A stretch of 64,000 bases of DNA. It comes from Jutongia hominis (lineage in GTDB: Bacteria > Bacillota > Clostridia > Lachnospirales > Lachnospiraceae). Position 1 is the stretch's first letter. The number at the start of each line of letters is the position of its first letter. The notes below the pieces were generated by a model. That model did no database searches. It saw nothing but the letters and a program-made list of their open reading frames with translations, and was not told the origin of the DNA. Both the position numbers and the translations under genes were made by a program. The stretch covers positions 181,843 to 245,842 of the forward strand of contig NZ_JACRSW010000032.1 of the NCBI RefSeq assembly GCF_014384965.1, in the 5' to 3' direction. Below, one piece after another: positions 52,951 through 62,676 of this stretch.

Positions 52951-55900
52951 TTACTCCTCTTCTTCAAAAAGATCAAACAATTCTTCTTTCGTCAACTGAT
53001 TAATGAAAACCTCTCCGGTATCGATCACATGATTGGATAATTCCTTTTTCTTCTTTTGCAATTTGTAGATCTTTTCTTCGATCGAATTTTTCATCACATA
53101 GCGGATTACCTGTACTTTCCTGCGTTGGCCGATGCGGTAAGCACGGTCGGTTGCCTGTTCTTCTACTGCAGGATTCCACCACGGATCAAAATGGATCACG
53201 GTATCTGCACCGGTCAGGTTCAAGCCGGTTCCTCCGGCTTTTAACGAAACAAGAAACACTTTTACCCTTCCTTCGTTAAATTCTTTTACATATTTTTTGC
53301 GGTCGATCGCCTTTGTCGATCCGGCAAGATAAAAATAAGCAATGCCTGCATGCTCTAATTCTTTTGCTATGATCGAGAGCATCGAAGTGAATTGCGAAAA
53401 GATGATCACACTATGACCACCATCCAGAATATCAGGAAGCTGTTCCATCAGAAGATCTAACTTTCCGCTTCCGCTATGATAATTCTCTACAAATGTTCCC
53501 GGATGACAGCATATCTGACGCAATCTTGTTAAAGCCGCCAGAATCTGGATCCTTCCGGCTCCACTGCCAAAATCTTCATTCTCACGGATCTCTGACTGGA
53601 TCCTTGATAAATATGACAGATAGATTTTTTCCTGCTTCTTTGTCATCTCAGCCATACGCATGGTCTCAATCTTATCCGGCAGCTCACGAAGAACCTGCTT
53701 TTTCATACGTCGTAAAATAAATGGTTTGATACGAAGTTTTAATTCCTGCATCACCCGTTCATCTTCGCCACGCATGATCGGCTTTTCGTACAGTTCACTA
53801 AACTTACTGTATCGCGGGAAAAATCCCGGCATGATAAAGTCAAAGATCGACCAGAGTTCCGATAACGCATTTTCAATCGGTGTACCGGTTAGTGCGAAAC
53901 GATGTTTTGCCTTGATCGCTTTGACCGCCTTTGCACCGAGCGAGCTTGGATTTTTGATAAATTGTGCTTCATCAATAAAGATCGTATCAAAGACAATATC
54001 CTGATACGCTTCCATATCTTTTCGGATCAATGGATAGGTCGTGATCAAAACATCCACATCCTCGATATCATGTATCAGTTCCATTCGCTCCTGCGGGTTT
54101 CCACTGACAACTCTGGTGCGTATCGTCGGACTGAATTTTTCAAACTCTTCCTGCCAGTTATAGGCAAGAGAAGTCGGACATACAACCAATGTTTTCTCTC
54201 CCGGATTCGAACAGATATAAACGATCGCCTGTAAGGTTTTTCCAAGTCCCATATCATCTGCCAAGATACCACCCATATTATAATAAGCTAACGTCTTTAG
54301 CCATTGGTATCCTACTACCTGATATGGGCGAAGCACTGCATTTACCCCTTCAGGGATCTTCCAGTTTGTCTGTTCGGGTGAATGGATATCATTGACAAGC
54401 TTCCGATACGATTCTTCTTTTTCAATCTTGTGTGTTCTCGGTAAGAAATCATCAAGATATAGTGCCATTGTCTTTGGCATCTCAATACTGCCATCCTCAG
54501 CAACCGTTCCATTCTCAACGATCCAGGATAAGCTTTTCAAATGATTATTCTGCTCCTGTAAATCAATAAAAGCACCGCTTTTTAAACGATAATATCTCTT
54601 CTTTAATCGAAGTGCCTTAAAAAAATCAACTAACTCTTCTTTTGGAATCTGTGAATATTCAAGATCCATTTCCAGAAAATCAATCTCTGTATCCAGACGC
54701 ACTTTACCGGACAGATAGCCAAACTTTTTAACGGAAGCGGATTTGTATGCTTTCGAATAAAAAACTTCAAAGTTTTCTGTCAAAAGATTCATCTTATCTG
54801 TCATCAAAAGAAAGATATCTTCTTCTTTTTTTAATAAAAAAGCATCATCTGTCACCTTAAAATTCAGGTTATACAATAAACGTGTCAGACGCTCTTCCTC
54901 TTCCTTATCACGCACTAAAATGTATTTCCCCGATGAAAAAGGATGCAACGGATCTACTTCATATTCCCCATAGACAAAATGAATTCTGGCACTGACATAG
55001 ATTTTTGTCTTAGAACGCACTATGTCAAGATATAACTTTGGCACCAATGGCTCTACAATATAATTATTCTTTAATTCCAATGGTACGGTAAGTTGCATCG
55101 ACTTCTTAATGACAGGCAGCACTTTCTCAATAAATCCGTTTTTATTTTCATTTCGAAACTCGATCGTTTTGGTTTCATTTGAAAAAAGAGCGGTGTAAAA
55201 TGGTAAGATATTACAGATAAAGTCCTTTTGCGGAAGATATAAGCATTCTTCATAATACAAAATGCTTCCGTCTTCACATAACGATAATAACTTCTGTTCG
55301 TTGTTATTTTCTACAAAAAGGCTGTCTTTTTCCATACGAAGATTTAAGCCGATCTGCGGATTGCCTTCTACGATCTGTACATTTTCGATCTTCTTGCCAT
55401 ACAGATTCAGGTTACAGGTCATGCCTGCTGCCAGATGAAGCACTTTATAGAGCATATTACGTGACAGAACCATCTCCTGTCTGTTAAAAAGATTTGAATA
55501 ATACGTCTTGCCAAGCGTTTCCTGTACTTCTAAAATTTCTGTCAGATAGTCAAGCACCGGGACAGACTGTTCATCAAAAGCACACTCTCCGGGCATAAAG
55601 CAGAACTCTTTTCCTAACGTAATCTTTTTCTTATGATAATAATCCGATACGAATTTCTTTGTGTTCGAAACCTTATACATCTTGCCGGAACCTGCATAAA
55701 GGCTCAGATAGGCTTTCGCATCCTGTTCTTTTAAAAAATCTGCAATATGGATCTGTAATGCAATATGAAAATATTGCGGTGAAAGATGACGATATTCTCT
55801 TTTACTAAAATATTCCACGATCTGATATGCCATCTTATCTTCTGCATTCAGATTTTCTTTTACTTCCTGTCTTTGCTGGTAATCTGTGATAAATAAAAGT

Positions 55901-56160
55901 GTTGCAACAACATGCTTGCATGCTCCGGTATATTTGACATGTGCCGGACAATTACAATTATAAACGATCTCTCCCTGGTCATCTGCCTGTATCGTTACAA
56001 CATACTGGTTGCTGCCTTTGACAATGGCACGATACTGCTTATTACTTTCGCTCCATGTCACTTTGCTGACAGCATGTGCAGCATAATAACGCATCCCCCT
56101 GTAGTACACAGTTTCTGAAGATGCTAACTGACGTATGGTTTCACGCGTAATTTTCTGCAT
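52951..56160 (-). CDS. SNF2-family helicase with SWIM zinc finger
   Basis: A 1069-residue DNA-translocase-type ATPase of the RapA/SNF2 superfamily 2. The N-terminus has a SWIM finger (CNCPAHVKYTGACKHVVATL, about 70-90) and a large middle region found in bacterial SNF2 proteins. The ATPase core has motif I ILADDMGLGKTLQAIVYI (about 640), motif II FIDEAQFIKNP (DEAQ form), motif III LTGTPIENALSELWSIFDF and motif VI EQATDRAYRIGQRRKVQV. The likely role is remodelling stalled RNA polymerase or protein-DNA complexes; no nuclease is attached. It follows the flippase by 32 bp, at the end of the yqfC-to-SNF2 gene string. Confidence 0.93.
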   Translation of the reverse strand: MQKITRETIRQLASSETVYYRGMRYYAAHAVSKVTWSESNKQYRAIVKGSNQYVVTIQADDQGEIVYNCNCPAHVKYTGACKHVVATLLFITDYQQRQEVKENLNAEDKMAYQIVEYFSKREYRHLSPQYFHIALQIHIADFLKEQDAKAYLSLYAGSGKMYKVSNTKKFVSDYYHKKKITLGKEFCFMPGECAFDEQSVPVLDYLTEILEVQETLGKTYYSNLFNRQEMVLSRNMLYKVLHLAAGMTCNLNLYGKKIENVQIVEGNPQIGLNLRMEKDSLFVENNNEQKLLSLCEDGSILYYEECLYLPQKDFICNILPFYTALFSNETKTIEFRNENKNGFIEKVLPVIKKSMQLTVPLELKNNYIVEPLVPKLYLDIVRSKTKIYVSARIHFVYGEYEVDPLHPFSSGKYILVRDKEEEERLTRLLYNLNFKVTDDAFLLKKEEDIFLLMTDKMNLLTENFEVFYSKAYKSASVKKFGYLSGKVRLDTEIDFLEMDLEYSQIPKEELVDFFKALRLKKRYYRLKSGAFIDLQEQNNHLKSLSWIVENGTVAEDGSIEMPKTMALYLDDFLPRTHKIEKEESYRKLVNDIHSPEQTNWKIPEGVNAVLRPYQVVGYQWLKTLAYYNMGGILADDMGLGKTLQAIVYICSNPGEKTLVVCPTSLAYNWQEEFEKFSPTIRTRVVSGNPQERMELIHDIEDVDVLITTYPLIRKDMEAYQDIVFDTIFIDEAQFIKNPSSLGAKAVKAIKAKHRFALTGTPIENALSELWSIFDFIMPGFFPRYSKFSELYEKPIMRGEDERVMQELKLRIKPFILRRMKKQVLRELPDKIETMRMAEMTKKQEKIYLSYLSRIQSEIRENEDFGSGAGRIQILAALTRLRQICCHPGTFVENYHSGSGKLDLLMEQLPDILDGGHSVIIFSQFTSMLSIIAKELEHAGIAYFYLAGSTKAIDRKKYVKEFNEGRVKVFLVSLKAGGTGLNLTGADTVIHFDPWWNPAVEEQATDRAYRIGQRRKVQVIRYVMKNSIEEKIYKLQKKKKELSNHVIDTGEVFINQLTKEELFDLFEEEE

Positions 56161-56192
56161 CGTATTTCACGCCTCCCTCAAATCAATACCTG

Positions 56193-57839
56193 CTACTCTT
56201 TTAATAAATGTAATTTATCTGCAACAATGCCCATTTTACGTCCAAATGGGAATTCATAAAGCTCCTCTCTGTCCAATCCATTCAATTTTAATACCATAAT
56301 AAAGTATACCACAACGGCTGCCGCTACTGCCGGAACGATCGCTACATAAATTCTATGTGTCACAATAAAGAACAACTCATAGATTACAAAAGTAACTACT
56401 CCCATGACAACAGAAGAAAGAAGTGGTACGATAAACGTCTTTTTCAATTCCTGCTTTTGCCTGATATACCGGCTGACAGATCTGCCATTAAGATAACATA
56501 CCAACATCGGATATGTCACATTACCGATCACTAAAGCATAACCTGCCAGATTCGTAAATTGCAATAATCCAAATACGATCACAATGTGTAAGATCAAAGA
56601 GATCAAAGAATGGATTACAGGAAGACTCATCCGGTCAATACTCTGTAATACTCCACTCGTTACGGTTGACAATGCATAAAAGATCACGCAGGAAGAACCA
56701 AGCATTAACATCGTTCCACCTACGATATAATCCGATGAAGGAAACAACAGACGAATGATCGGCTGCGCTAACACAGCAAGTCCGACTGCGGATGGAAATG
56801 CAATGATCATATTAAATTTCACAGCGATCGAAACTTTATGACGAACCGAAGACATATCCCCTTCTGCAACCGAAAAAGCAAGTCCCGGTATCATCGAAGA
56901 TGCGATTGCCGTCGATACTGCGATCGGAACGCTGACAAGTACACGATAATTTGTACTATAAATACCAAGCAGACTGCTGACAGTCTTATCGGCAAAATTC
57001 TTACCACCCATTACGGCATTAAATAATGTAACATCCACAATACCACTAAGCTGGTATACCGTCTGGCTTAAAATGATCGGGATCACAGTCCATGCGATCA
57101 GCTTATAAGTAGCTTTCAAGGAATCTTCTACCGATACTTTATCGTGTCTTTCATGACGTTTCATGACCGGACGATATGCCCAGTAGATCACAAGAAGGAT
57201 CAAAAAAGCGGTCAGCGCACCCAGACAGGTTCCCAATGTTCCACCGGCTGCTCCCCATGCTGAGATCTTTGATGATGCACTATGGCTGCGCATCAAAGAC
57301 CATGCGGCTGCCACACTGACAAACGCATTGACGATCTGCTCAAAGATCTGCGAGATCGCAGTCGGCATCATTGTATTTCTTCCCTGAAAAAGGCCACGAA
57401 GGGTTCCCATCACCGCAACGATAAAGATTGTTGGTGCCAATACACGAAGCGGAATTGCAATACCATGGTATTTTGAGAAGAAATTATTCTCTAACATATC
57501 CGCTCCAAAGAATACAAATAACGCTGCCAGACCGCCTGATACAATAGAAAAGATCATCGAACAGCGGAATATATAATAGGCATTTTTATATTGCTTTTTC
57601 GCACATTTTGCAGAAACCATCTTTGAGACTGCCATTGGCATACCATATGAGGAAATAATCAATAACAGGTTATAGATCTCAAATGCTGCTGAATAAATAC
57701 CATTTCCTTCATTTCCAATGATATTTGCCATCGGAATACGATATACCAATCCAATGACACGCACTAAAATTGATGCTATGGCAAGTATACTGCCTTGCTT
57801 TAAAAAACCACTTGCTTTGCTTTTATTGGAGGATTCCAT
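56193..57839 (-). CDS. Polysaccharide/lipid flippase of the SpoVB/MOP family
   Basis: A 548-residue integral membrane protein with about 14 helices of the MATE/MOP fold. The opening GSILAIASILVRVIGLVYRI then PMANIIGNEGNGIYSAAFEIY is characteristic of SpoVB/YtgP (MurJ-like) exporters. These proteins flip lipid II or related lipid-linked precursors; SpoVB is used in spore cortex synthesis. Which of these applies cannot be told from the sequence. It lies 18 bp after ybeY in a run that also carries sporulation genes yqfC and yqfD. Confidence 0.9.
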   Translation of the reverse strand: MESSNKSKASGFLKQGSILAIASILVRVIGLVYRIPMANIIGNEGNGIYSAAFEIYNLLLIISSYGMPMAVSKMVSAKCAKKQYKNAYYIFRCSMIFSIVSGGLAALFVFFGADMLENNFFSKYHGIAIPLRVLAPTIFIVAVMGTLRGLFQGRNTMMPTAISQIFEQIVNAFVSVAAAWSLMRSHSASSKISAWGAAGGTLGTCLGALTAFLILLVIYWAYRPVMKRHERHDKVSVEDSLKATYKLIAWTVIPIILSQTVYQLSGIVDVTLFNAVMGGKNFADKTVSSLLGIYSTNYRVLVSVPIAVSTAIASSMIPGLAFSVAEGDMSSVRHKVSIAVKFNMIIAFPSAVGLAVLAQPIIRLLFPSSDYIVGGTMLMLGSSCVIFYALSTVTSGVLQSIDRMSLPVIHSLISLILHIVIVFGLLQFTNLAGYALVIGNVTYPMLVCYLNGRSVSRYIRQKQELKKTFIVPLLSSVVMGVVTFVIYELFFIVTHRIYVAIVPAVAAAVVVYFIMVLKLNGLDREELYEFPFGRKMGIVADKLHLLKE

Positions 57840-57857
57840 CTCTTACTCGTCCCTTCT

Positions 57858-58364
57858 TCAATCTCTTGTAATTCCTAAGTTCTGCAAAATCTCTTCCTGT
57901 TTCTTCTCCATGACGATCCTCTCGTCCTCTTCCATATGATCATATCCCATCAAATGTAACATACTGTGTGCTGTCAGAAATGCCATTTCTCTTTTCAAAG
58001 AATGACCATATTCTTTTGCCTGCTCTTTTGCTCTTTCTACCGAGATTACGATATCTCCCAAAAGCAGTTCCCCTGATTCCAGATTAAAGTACATATTTTG
58101 TGCTTCCAATGTATCCAGATGAGAAAAATCACCTGCCATCTCGTAATCTACCATCGGAAAAGATAACACATCGGTTGGAATATCCAGTCCACGAAATTCC
58201 TGATTGATCGTGCGTATCCCCTGATTGTCCGTCAATGTGATATTGACTTCACAGACATAAGGACATTTTTCATATGACACGGCTTCATTGACCACCTGCG
58301 TCAGAACCTCTTCATACGAAAAATCAAACTCTTCCCGCGTTTCATTCTCAAATAATATCGTCAT
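57858..58364 (-). CDS. ybeY: Endoribonuclease YbeY (rRNA maturation factor)
   Basis: A 168-residue metal-dependent RNase acting in 16S rRNA 3' maturation and 70S quality control. The zinc motif is in FLTAHSMLHLMGYDHMEEDE, preceded by TDVLSFPM and LLGDIVISVERA. The ATG at 58364 follows ATGAGG at 6 bases; a TTG extension is less likely. Its placement after phoH and a pgpH-like gene is the standard Firmicute order. Confidence 0.96.
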   Translation of the reverse strand: MTILFENETREEFDFSYEEVLTQVVNEAVSYEKCPYVCEVNITLTDNQGIRTINQEFRGLDIPTDVLSFPMVDYEMAGDFSHLDTLEAQNMYFNLESGELLLGDIVISVERAKEQAKEYGHSLKREMAFLTAHSMLHLMGYDHMEEDERIVMEKKQEEILQNLGITRD

Positions 58365-58473
58365 AATAATCCTCATTTCCAATTAACTCTGTACTTCTCT
58401 TTTCTAATCACTGTTTCGCAATCCAAACAAAATAATCTGCTTTTTCAAATCAATCCTATATTGATCCTGTTGA

Positions 58474-59712
58474 TCAAAAAGCATTCCGTATATAGAATTC
58501 TTTTAATTGCTCTATCTGTTCTTTTGAAAAGCCTGCTTCATCTAAATTTCCTTTATCCATGCGGTTTTGAAAAATACTGTCGACAAGACGCTCGTCCGAT
58601 ACGGCTCCTCTTTTTCCTGTATCCTGCAAATAGTCACTTGTAGAAACAATACAATCACTCAACATAACGATCGCAGCCTCTTTTGAATCCGGTTTCTCGA
58701 AACCGGTACTATGCTGCCGCATAACATGAACCAACGCATTCGGAAAACGGTACTGCCTTGCAAGCTTTGTTCCGGCTTCTATATAATCTTCTTCGTCAAC
58801 AATTCTTCCGACTTCATGATACAGACCACCTGCTTTTGCTAACAATGGTTCTGCTCCGATAAACAATGCTGCCTGTTCTGACAGACCACTGATGTGCATA
58901 GAATGCGATAACAGTGGCAAAGAATAATGCTGTAATCTGACAAAGAGATCAAAGTCCGGTTCAATAATGCTCTGTAAAAAGATCCTGTCATTTTCTGTAA
59001 TCTGATCCTGTACGATTTCTTTTGTTTCTGCCTGTACCTCCTCTTGCGTCTCTTCATCTGCTGTCTTTTTATCCAGCAACAGATAACTGCTCACACTGCA
59101 GATGCCAAGCAAAATTTCACTTCCGATTCCCCATAAAAAAGAAATCATCTCACTTTTTATTTGACCGATCTCAAACTCATAAACAACAATCTGAAGAACC
59201 AGACTAAAGACTGCTACAATGCCAAGGAAATACCAAACACTCTTTTTACTGTCTAATCCACGATATAAGATCAAGAGCAGATATCCAAATACCAGATATT
59301 TAACAAACAATGTAAAATCCTTATTTTGCGGTAAAACCAAAATAGCATACTGGACACACAAAAGAGTTAAAACAGCCTGTGCCGTCTTTTCGTTCTGTAC
59401 TGCTTCTACTACCGGAACAGCAAGAAGCCATAACGCACCGATCGGAAGGTAAGAACACATTCCTAATAATACAAAAGAAACAATATAAGAAACTCCTACA
59501 AGAACCGGATAACGGCATGATTTTTTTTCTAATGTACGATCAGTGTGCAGATGTAGTAAAAACAGACCGGTTACGATCAATGTCATAACCAGTTTACTCC
59601 ATACCAGTCTTTCTTCTTTTTCTCCCATGCCATACCAGATCAGAACGCTGCATATTGGTGCCGCATATGCAGCTATCTGATATATGGCTGTTCTATTTTT
59701 CCTGCTTTCCAC
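58474..59712 (-). CDS. Reduced, degenerate PgpH-like HD membrane protein
   Basis: A 412-residue protein with about seven to eight helices (10-210), then a cytosolic domain resembling the HD domain of PgpH/YqfF c-di-AMP phosphodiesterases: HSMHISGLSEQAALFIGAEP, LLAKAGGLYHEVGRI, VMRQHSTGFEKPDS and IVMLSDCIVSTSDYL. Position between phoH and ybeY is that of pgpH. It is odd in two ways: it lacks the long N-terminal extracellular 7TMR-HDED domain (family about 700 residues), and the defining His-Asp pair is His299-Glu300 while the NPHD loop is absent. It may be inactive or a sensor. The start is a GTG with GGAG upstream. Confidence 0.8.
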   Translation of the reverse strand: MESRKNRTAIYQIAAYAAPICSVLIWYGMGEKEERLVWSKLVMTLIVTGLFLLHLHTDRTLEKKSCRYPVLVGVSYIVSFVLLGMCSYLPIGALWLLAVPVVEAVQNEKTAQAVLTLLCVQYAILVLPQNKDFTLFVKYLVFGYLLLILYRGLDSKKSVWYFLGIVAVFSLVLQIVVYEFEIGQIKSEMISFLWGIGSEILLGICSVSSYLLLDKKTADEETQEEVQAETKEIVQDQITENDRIFLQSIIEPDFDLFVRLQHYSLPLLSHSMHISGLSEQAALFIGAEPLLAKAGGLYHEVGRIVDEEDYIEAGTKLARQYRFPNALVHVMRQHSTGFEKPDSKEAAIVMLSDCIVSTSDYLQDTGKRGAVSDERLVDSIFQNRMDKGNLDEAGFSKEQIEQLKEFYIRNAF

Positions 59713-59739
59713 GAAATACTCTCCATTCCTGTTTAAATA

Positions 59740-60786
59740 CTATCCTTTTTTCTCTTGTATCCTGTTCTTCTTGTGATGTTCAAAGTTTCCCTGATTCTTT
59801 TTAGCCGCCGATACCTGCTTTTGTCTTTCCTGTCGTTTCTCATATTCATCATAAGCTGATACGATCTTTTGTACCAGAGGATGACGGACTACATCCCGGT
59901 TTGTCATATAAGCAAATCCGATATCTTCTACTTTCGATAATACTTCTACGGCATGTTCCAGACCGGACTTTACACCTCTTGGCAGATCTTTTTGTGTCAG
60001 GTCACCGGTTACGATAACTTTTGATCCGAAGCCGATTCGTGTTAAGAACATCTTCATCTGTGCCGGTGTTGTATTCTGTGCTTCATCTAAAATGATAAAG
60101 GAATTATCTAATGTTCTTCCTCGCATATATGCTAACGGTGCGACTTCGATCAAGCCCTTTTCCACATTTTTCAGATAACTTTCCGCTCCCATGATCTGAT
60201 ACAGTGCATCATATAAAGGACGCAGATACGGGTCTACTTTACTTTGCAAATCACCGGGCAGGAAGCCTAAGTTTTCTCCTGCTTCAATTGCCGGACGTGT
60301 CAGAATGATCTTGTTGACTTCATCCTTTTTGAACGCATCGATCGCCATTGCCATCGCAAGATAGGTCTTACCGGTTCCGGCAGGACCGACACCAAAGACG
60401 ATCATTTTCTGACGGATCAGATCAATATATTTTTGCTGACCGGCTGTTTTTGGTTTGATCGGTTTTCCCTGAATTGTCCGACAGATTACATCCGAATCCA
60501 TTGCAACCATATCTGTCTTATCATTATCCATTGCAAGAGCAAGTGCATAGTTGACATTCTGCTCAGTAATACTGTTACCGCGTTTGGAAAGTTCTAAAAA
60601 CTGCATCAGGATATCTTCTGCTTTTTTTACATTTCCTGCATCTCCGACTAACTTTAATGTGCCGTCTCTTGCAATCATTGTGACATTTAATGTCTTTTCG
60701 ATCTTTCTGATATTTGCATCAAAACTTCCAAAGATATTTCTTTCATGCTCCACCGGTATTTCTACTATTGTTTCCATTATTGCCAT
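59740..60786 (-). CDS. phoH: PhoH family ATPase
   Basis: A 348-residue protein with an N-terminal KH-like segment (IEKTLNVTMIARDGTLKLVG) and a P-loop ATPase domain: Walker A VFGVGPAGTGKTYLAMAMA, ILTRPAIEAGENLGFLPGDL, Walker B NSFIILDEAQNTTPAQMKMF and VTGDLTQKDLP. A basic C-terminal tail follows. PhoH/YbeZ proteins are linked to RNA metabolism together with YbeY, encoded two genes on. The ATG at 60786 follows AAGGA and overlaps the yqfD 3' end by 44 bp, indicating coupling. Confidence 0.94.
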   Translation of the reverse strand: MAIMETIVEIPVEHERNIFGSFDANIRKIEKTLNVTMIARDGTLKLVGDAGNVKKAEDILMQFLELSKRGNSITEQNVNYALALAMDNDKTDMVAMDSDVICRTIQGKPIKPKTAGQQKYIDLIRQKMIVFGVGPAGTGKTYLAMAMAIDAFKKDEVNKIILTRPAIEAGENLGFLPGDLQSKVDPYLRPLYDALYQIMGAESYLKNVEKGLIEVAPLAYMRGRTLDNSFIILDEAQNTTPAQMKMFLTRIGFGSKVIVTGDLTQKDLPRGVKSGLEHAVEVLSKVEDIGFAYMTNRDVVRHPLVQKIVSAYDEYEKRQERQKQVSAAKKNQGNFEHHKKNRIQEKKG

Positions 60787-62029
60787 TGTTTTCTTTTTCC
60801 TTATATATCGTTTTATTCTTTTTATTGATCTTTCGATACGTGTCTTCTTTCCGCCAGAATACAAGACTGCCTTTACATAAAAATTCATTGCCTTTTTGAT
60901 AAAATCTGATTTTTTCTGTTTTTAATGCATAGCCTTTTTCTTTTTTATGACGGATATAACGCTTATATCGTTGCAAAAGTGCTTTTTTTGCTTCTTTTTT
61001 TGAAAGCATATCACTTTGCAGCATATATTCCCGATATGTCTTTTTATAACAGCTTAGCGGGAAACGCAAAGACACTTCAGGACAAACTTTCCCACCTTCA
61101 CGGATTATATCATATTTTTTATAAGTTTCCAAATTTTTTAAAGGATTATGACAAAAAAAGCTATGACCGGCTATCTGCCATTCAAAAATATTTTTTGTTC
61201 TGCCGGTATAGCTTCTCTTTTCCTGTTTCTTGCAAATACTGTCACTGTATTCCTGTGTTGTCTCTAATATCACATCACCATCCGCATGAACATATTCCCT
61301 GCGATACAATGTATCCCCGTCTCCGTAGATTGAAATCGCTCCTGAGATCAAAATATCTCCCTTTTTCACCTGATTGCCGGATCGCTTCTTTGCAGTTCCT
61401 TTTCTGGTTACGATTGAAACCACTTTTGCATCTTCTCTCGCGATCAAATGACCTTTTTGCTTCTTTTTCCGAGAGGAAGGAACGGTTACCTCTTTAACAC
61501 GCACATAGATCTTACTGCCTTTTAATTCCACACTTGCCCATCCGATATCTGTATAAATATGACGAAGCTTTTCCTCAACCTCATTGCAAGTCAGATCATT
61601 TGCTGCCATACCTCCATAGACATTCATCTGTTCTAAAGTACGAAGCAGGCTTTCTTTGCTATGATACGATTCTCCTCGTACATAGATTCCCCAGATCCGC
61701 CCGGATAAGAAAAAGAGAATCCCAACAAAACAAAGCACTCCGAGACAGAAACTTTTATGACGTTTCATTTTGCCAACCATAAAAGGAAAACCATAACGAC
61801 GGATGATCAGGGGATGTACTTTGCATTTTCTCGCAATGGGGCGTAATTTATAAAAATCATGCAATGCAATCTTAAAAAACAAACAATCCTGTCCTTTTCT
61901 CTCAGCAAAAGAAATCTGCCAGAGATCAAACCGATTATTTTTGCATAGATTGATAAATCGCTCTACATTCTTTCCCTGAATTGACACCAGCAAAAAACCG
62001 GCAAACCATCCAAGCACTCTATGTATCAT
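60743..62029 (-). CDS. yqfD: Sporulation protein YqfD
   Basis: A 428-residue membrane protein. Starts MIHRVLGWFAGFLLVSIQGK and VERFINLCKNNRFDLW, with a transmembrane helix at about 90-108 (LGVLCFVGILFFLSGRIWGI) and a large extracytoplasmic beta-rich part (WASVELKGSKIYVRVKEVTV, KKGDILISGAISIYGDGDTL). It is a sigma-E-regulated stage IV factor in Bacillus. The ATG at 62029 follows AAAGGAGGAAACT. The C-terminal end is Asn-rich (NNGNNGNNSRN) and overlaps phoH. Confidence 0.93.
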   Translation of the reverse strand: MIHRVLGWFAGFLLVSIQGKNVERFINLCKNNRFDLWQISFAERKGQDCLFFKIALHDFYKLRPIARKCKVHPLIIRRYGFPFMVGKMKRHKSFCLGVLCFVGILFFLSGRIWGIYVRGESYHSKESLLRTLEQMNVYGGMAANDLTCNEVEEKLRHIYTDIGWASVELKGSKIYVRVKEVTVPSSRKKKQKGHLIAREDAKVVSIVTRKGTAKKRSGNQVKKGDILISGAISIYGDGDTLYRREYVHADGDVILETTQEYSDSICKKQEKRSYTGRTKNIFEWQIAGHSFFCHNPLKNLETYKKYDIIREGGKVCPEVSLRFPLSCYKKTYREYMLQSDMLSKKEAKKALLQRYKRYIRHKKEKGYALKTEKIRFYQKGNEFLCKGSLVFWRKEDTYRKINKKNKTIYKEKENNGNNGNNSRNTGGA

Positions 62030-62124
62030 AGTTTCCTCCTTTTGCCCGTTGACAGCAAATCCATAAAATTCTATTGTCGAAATTTCTCCCGATGTCATCT
62101 ATTGTCTGATCCACCAGACTTTTA

Positions 62125-62463
62125 TTAATGATACTCTATTGACAAAACCTCTCCCATCACACACATTGCATCGTCCCTGAAATATGCAATCACCAGATTT
62201 CTTCCAAGAATGTGGATCTTTCCGGTCTTTGTCTGTACACGGATCAGATTAGTCGTATATTCTATGATATTTCGATAATTTTCGATGCAGAACCGTTGAT
62301 TTCCGTATCCTGTCACGATGGGAACACGCAATAAGATGTCTTCTGTCAGTTCCATTTTCTTTGTCAGCTTTTCTGAAATAACCGGCTCACGAAGCGTCAG
62401 CGTTGTATTTTGCTTTTTGCTATGCTTATGTCTGGTCATATGCATTTTTTCCTGCTTTTTCAC
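62125..62463 (-). CDS. yqfC: YqfC/YabP-family sporulation protein
   Basis: A 112-residue protein whose last 75 residues match the YqfC/YabP fold: LRVPIVTGYGNQRFCIENYR, NIIEYTTNLIRVQTKTGKIH, ILGRNLVIAYFRDDAMCVMG. It precedes yqfD by 95 bp, as in Bacillus. The N-terminus is uncertain: a GTG at 62463 has AAAGGA at a good distance, while ATGs at 62445 and 62439 would also serve. YqfC works in the mother cell during sporulation, presumably with YqfD. Confidence 0.88.
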   Translation of the reverse strand: MKKQEKMHMTRHKHSKKQNTTLTLREPVISEKLTKKMELTEDILLRVPIVTGYGNQRFCIENYRNIIEYTTNLIRVQTKTGKIHILGRNLVIAYFRDDAMCVMGEVLSIEYH

Positions 62464-62575
62464 ATAATTCCTTTCCTGACAATCCAAGATCAGCATACTA
62501 ATATTATCCCTATTCTATGCTCAAAAAAATTATTCGTGACCGTCCTTGTCTTTCCTTCAATACAAAAGCCAAAAC

Positions 62576-62604
62576 TTGCGTTGCCTCTTTTTTTGCGATA
62601 TAAT
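62576..62604 (+). promoter_or_regulatory. Promoter of the DUF1836 gene
   Basis: TTGCGT (62576-62581), a 17-bp spacer and a perfect TATAAT (62599-62604). Transcription starts about 65 bases before the gene. Confidence 0.75.
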
Positions 62605-62676
62605 TATAAAGATATTGTCAGCACATTATCTGTATATCCTGCAGAAAACGAAAAAACAGAAAGGAACATATCGGAG

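Noticed and set aside
62464-62560. Sigma-E promoter before yqfC
   Set aside because: GAATAG and TATGCT elements can be found, but spacing and the -10 do not fit the consensus well enough to claim.
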